A stretch of DNA of 7,851 bases from Verrucomicrobiota bacterium (GTDB lineage: Bacteria; Verrucomicrobiota; Verrucomicrobiia; Limisphaerales; JADLHS01): positions 1-7,851 of the forward strand of contig JANYBF010000646.1 in NCBI GenBank assembly GCA_025360895.1, given 5' to 3'. Position 1 is the stretch's first letter; each line of letters starts with the position of its first letter. Below the pieces are notes generated by a model that was not told the DNA's origin, did no database searches, and was given only the letters and a program-made list of their open reading frames with translations. Made by a program: the position numbers and the translations under genes. Of this stretch, positions 7,739 to 7,851 are shown piece after piece.

Positions 7739-7851
7739 ATGAAGAAATACAACGTCGGCATCATCGGTTACGGTTGGGTGGCCAGCGCGCATATTCCGGC
7801 CATCAACGCCTCTCCGCTGGCCCAGGTCACGGCCATTTGCTCGTCCCGTCC
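7739..7851 (+). CDS. Gfo/Idh/MocA-family oxidoreductase, N-terminal fragment cut by the window edge
   Basis: Only the first 37 complete codons are present, reading MKKYNVGIIGYGWVASAHIP and then AINASPLAQVTAICSSR. The opening beta strand followed by GYGWVA (residues 10-15) is the nucleotide-binding G-x-G-x-x-A/G motif of a Rossmann fold. H18, followed by IPAI and then a second strand (VTAICSSR), is the typical start of Gfo/Idh/MocA NAD(P)-dependent oxidoreductases, which commonly oxidise or reduce sugars, inositols and related compounds in the cytoplasm. The substrate cannot be told because the C-terminal domain is missing. There is no signal peptide; some verrucomicrobial members carry a Tat signal, but this one does not. 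The start is well defined, because an in-frame TGA lies at 7703-7705 and no other ATG intervenes. No Shine-Dalgarno sequence is seen in the AT-rich leader. A palindrome and a TTGACA element lie about 40-60 bases upstream. Confidence 0.88.
   Translation, partial: MKKYNVGIIGYGWVASAHIPAINASPLAQVTAICSSR

Overview
The window looks like a piece of a GC-rich bacterial chromosome (GC about 58-60% by eye), most likely from the Verrucomicrobiota, with Planctomycetota as the less likely alternative. The phylum call rests on recognised protein style and not on a marker gene. The giant secreted protein combines lamin-tail, chitobiase-like, CotH-kinase, Ig-like and calcium-loop modules. It ends in a short beta-rich module closing in NRFYRLVTP, a layout I associate with verrucomicrobial surface proteins. 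No mobile element, tRNA, rRNA, CRISPR array or phage gene is visible.

Layout: three genes on the + strand fill the window. (1) 28-6051 encodes a 2007-residue exported CotH-kinase protein with many adhesion-type modules. (2) 6156-7649 encodes a 497-residue exported protein with a lectin-like N-terminal domain and a six-bladed TolB/PD40-type beta-propeller. (3) 7739 to the window edge is the first 37 codons of a Gfo/Idh/MocA-family NAD(P)-dependent oxidoreductase. The two gaps are 104 and 89 bases. The second contains a near-perfect 21-base inverted repeat overlapping a TTGACA hexamer, which could be an operator. No strong terminator was found in either gap.

How they may work together: the two exported proteins look like cell-surface or periplasmic binding proteins. 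The oxidoreductase belongs to a family that often acts on sugars and sugar derivatives. A link to polysaccharide or glycoconjugate use is plausible but is inference only. The genes may simply be co-directional neighbours.

No clearly undescribed system is visible. The points most worth a second look are the mirror-like domain order around the CotH kinase domain, its HDAEH putative metal-binding motif, the lectin-plus-propeller fusion and the palindrome ahead of the oxidoreductase. The many long ORFs on the minus strand are explained by codon usage and are not genes.
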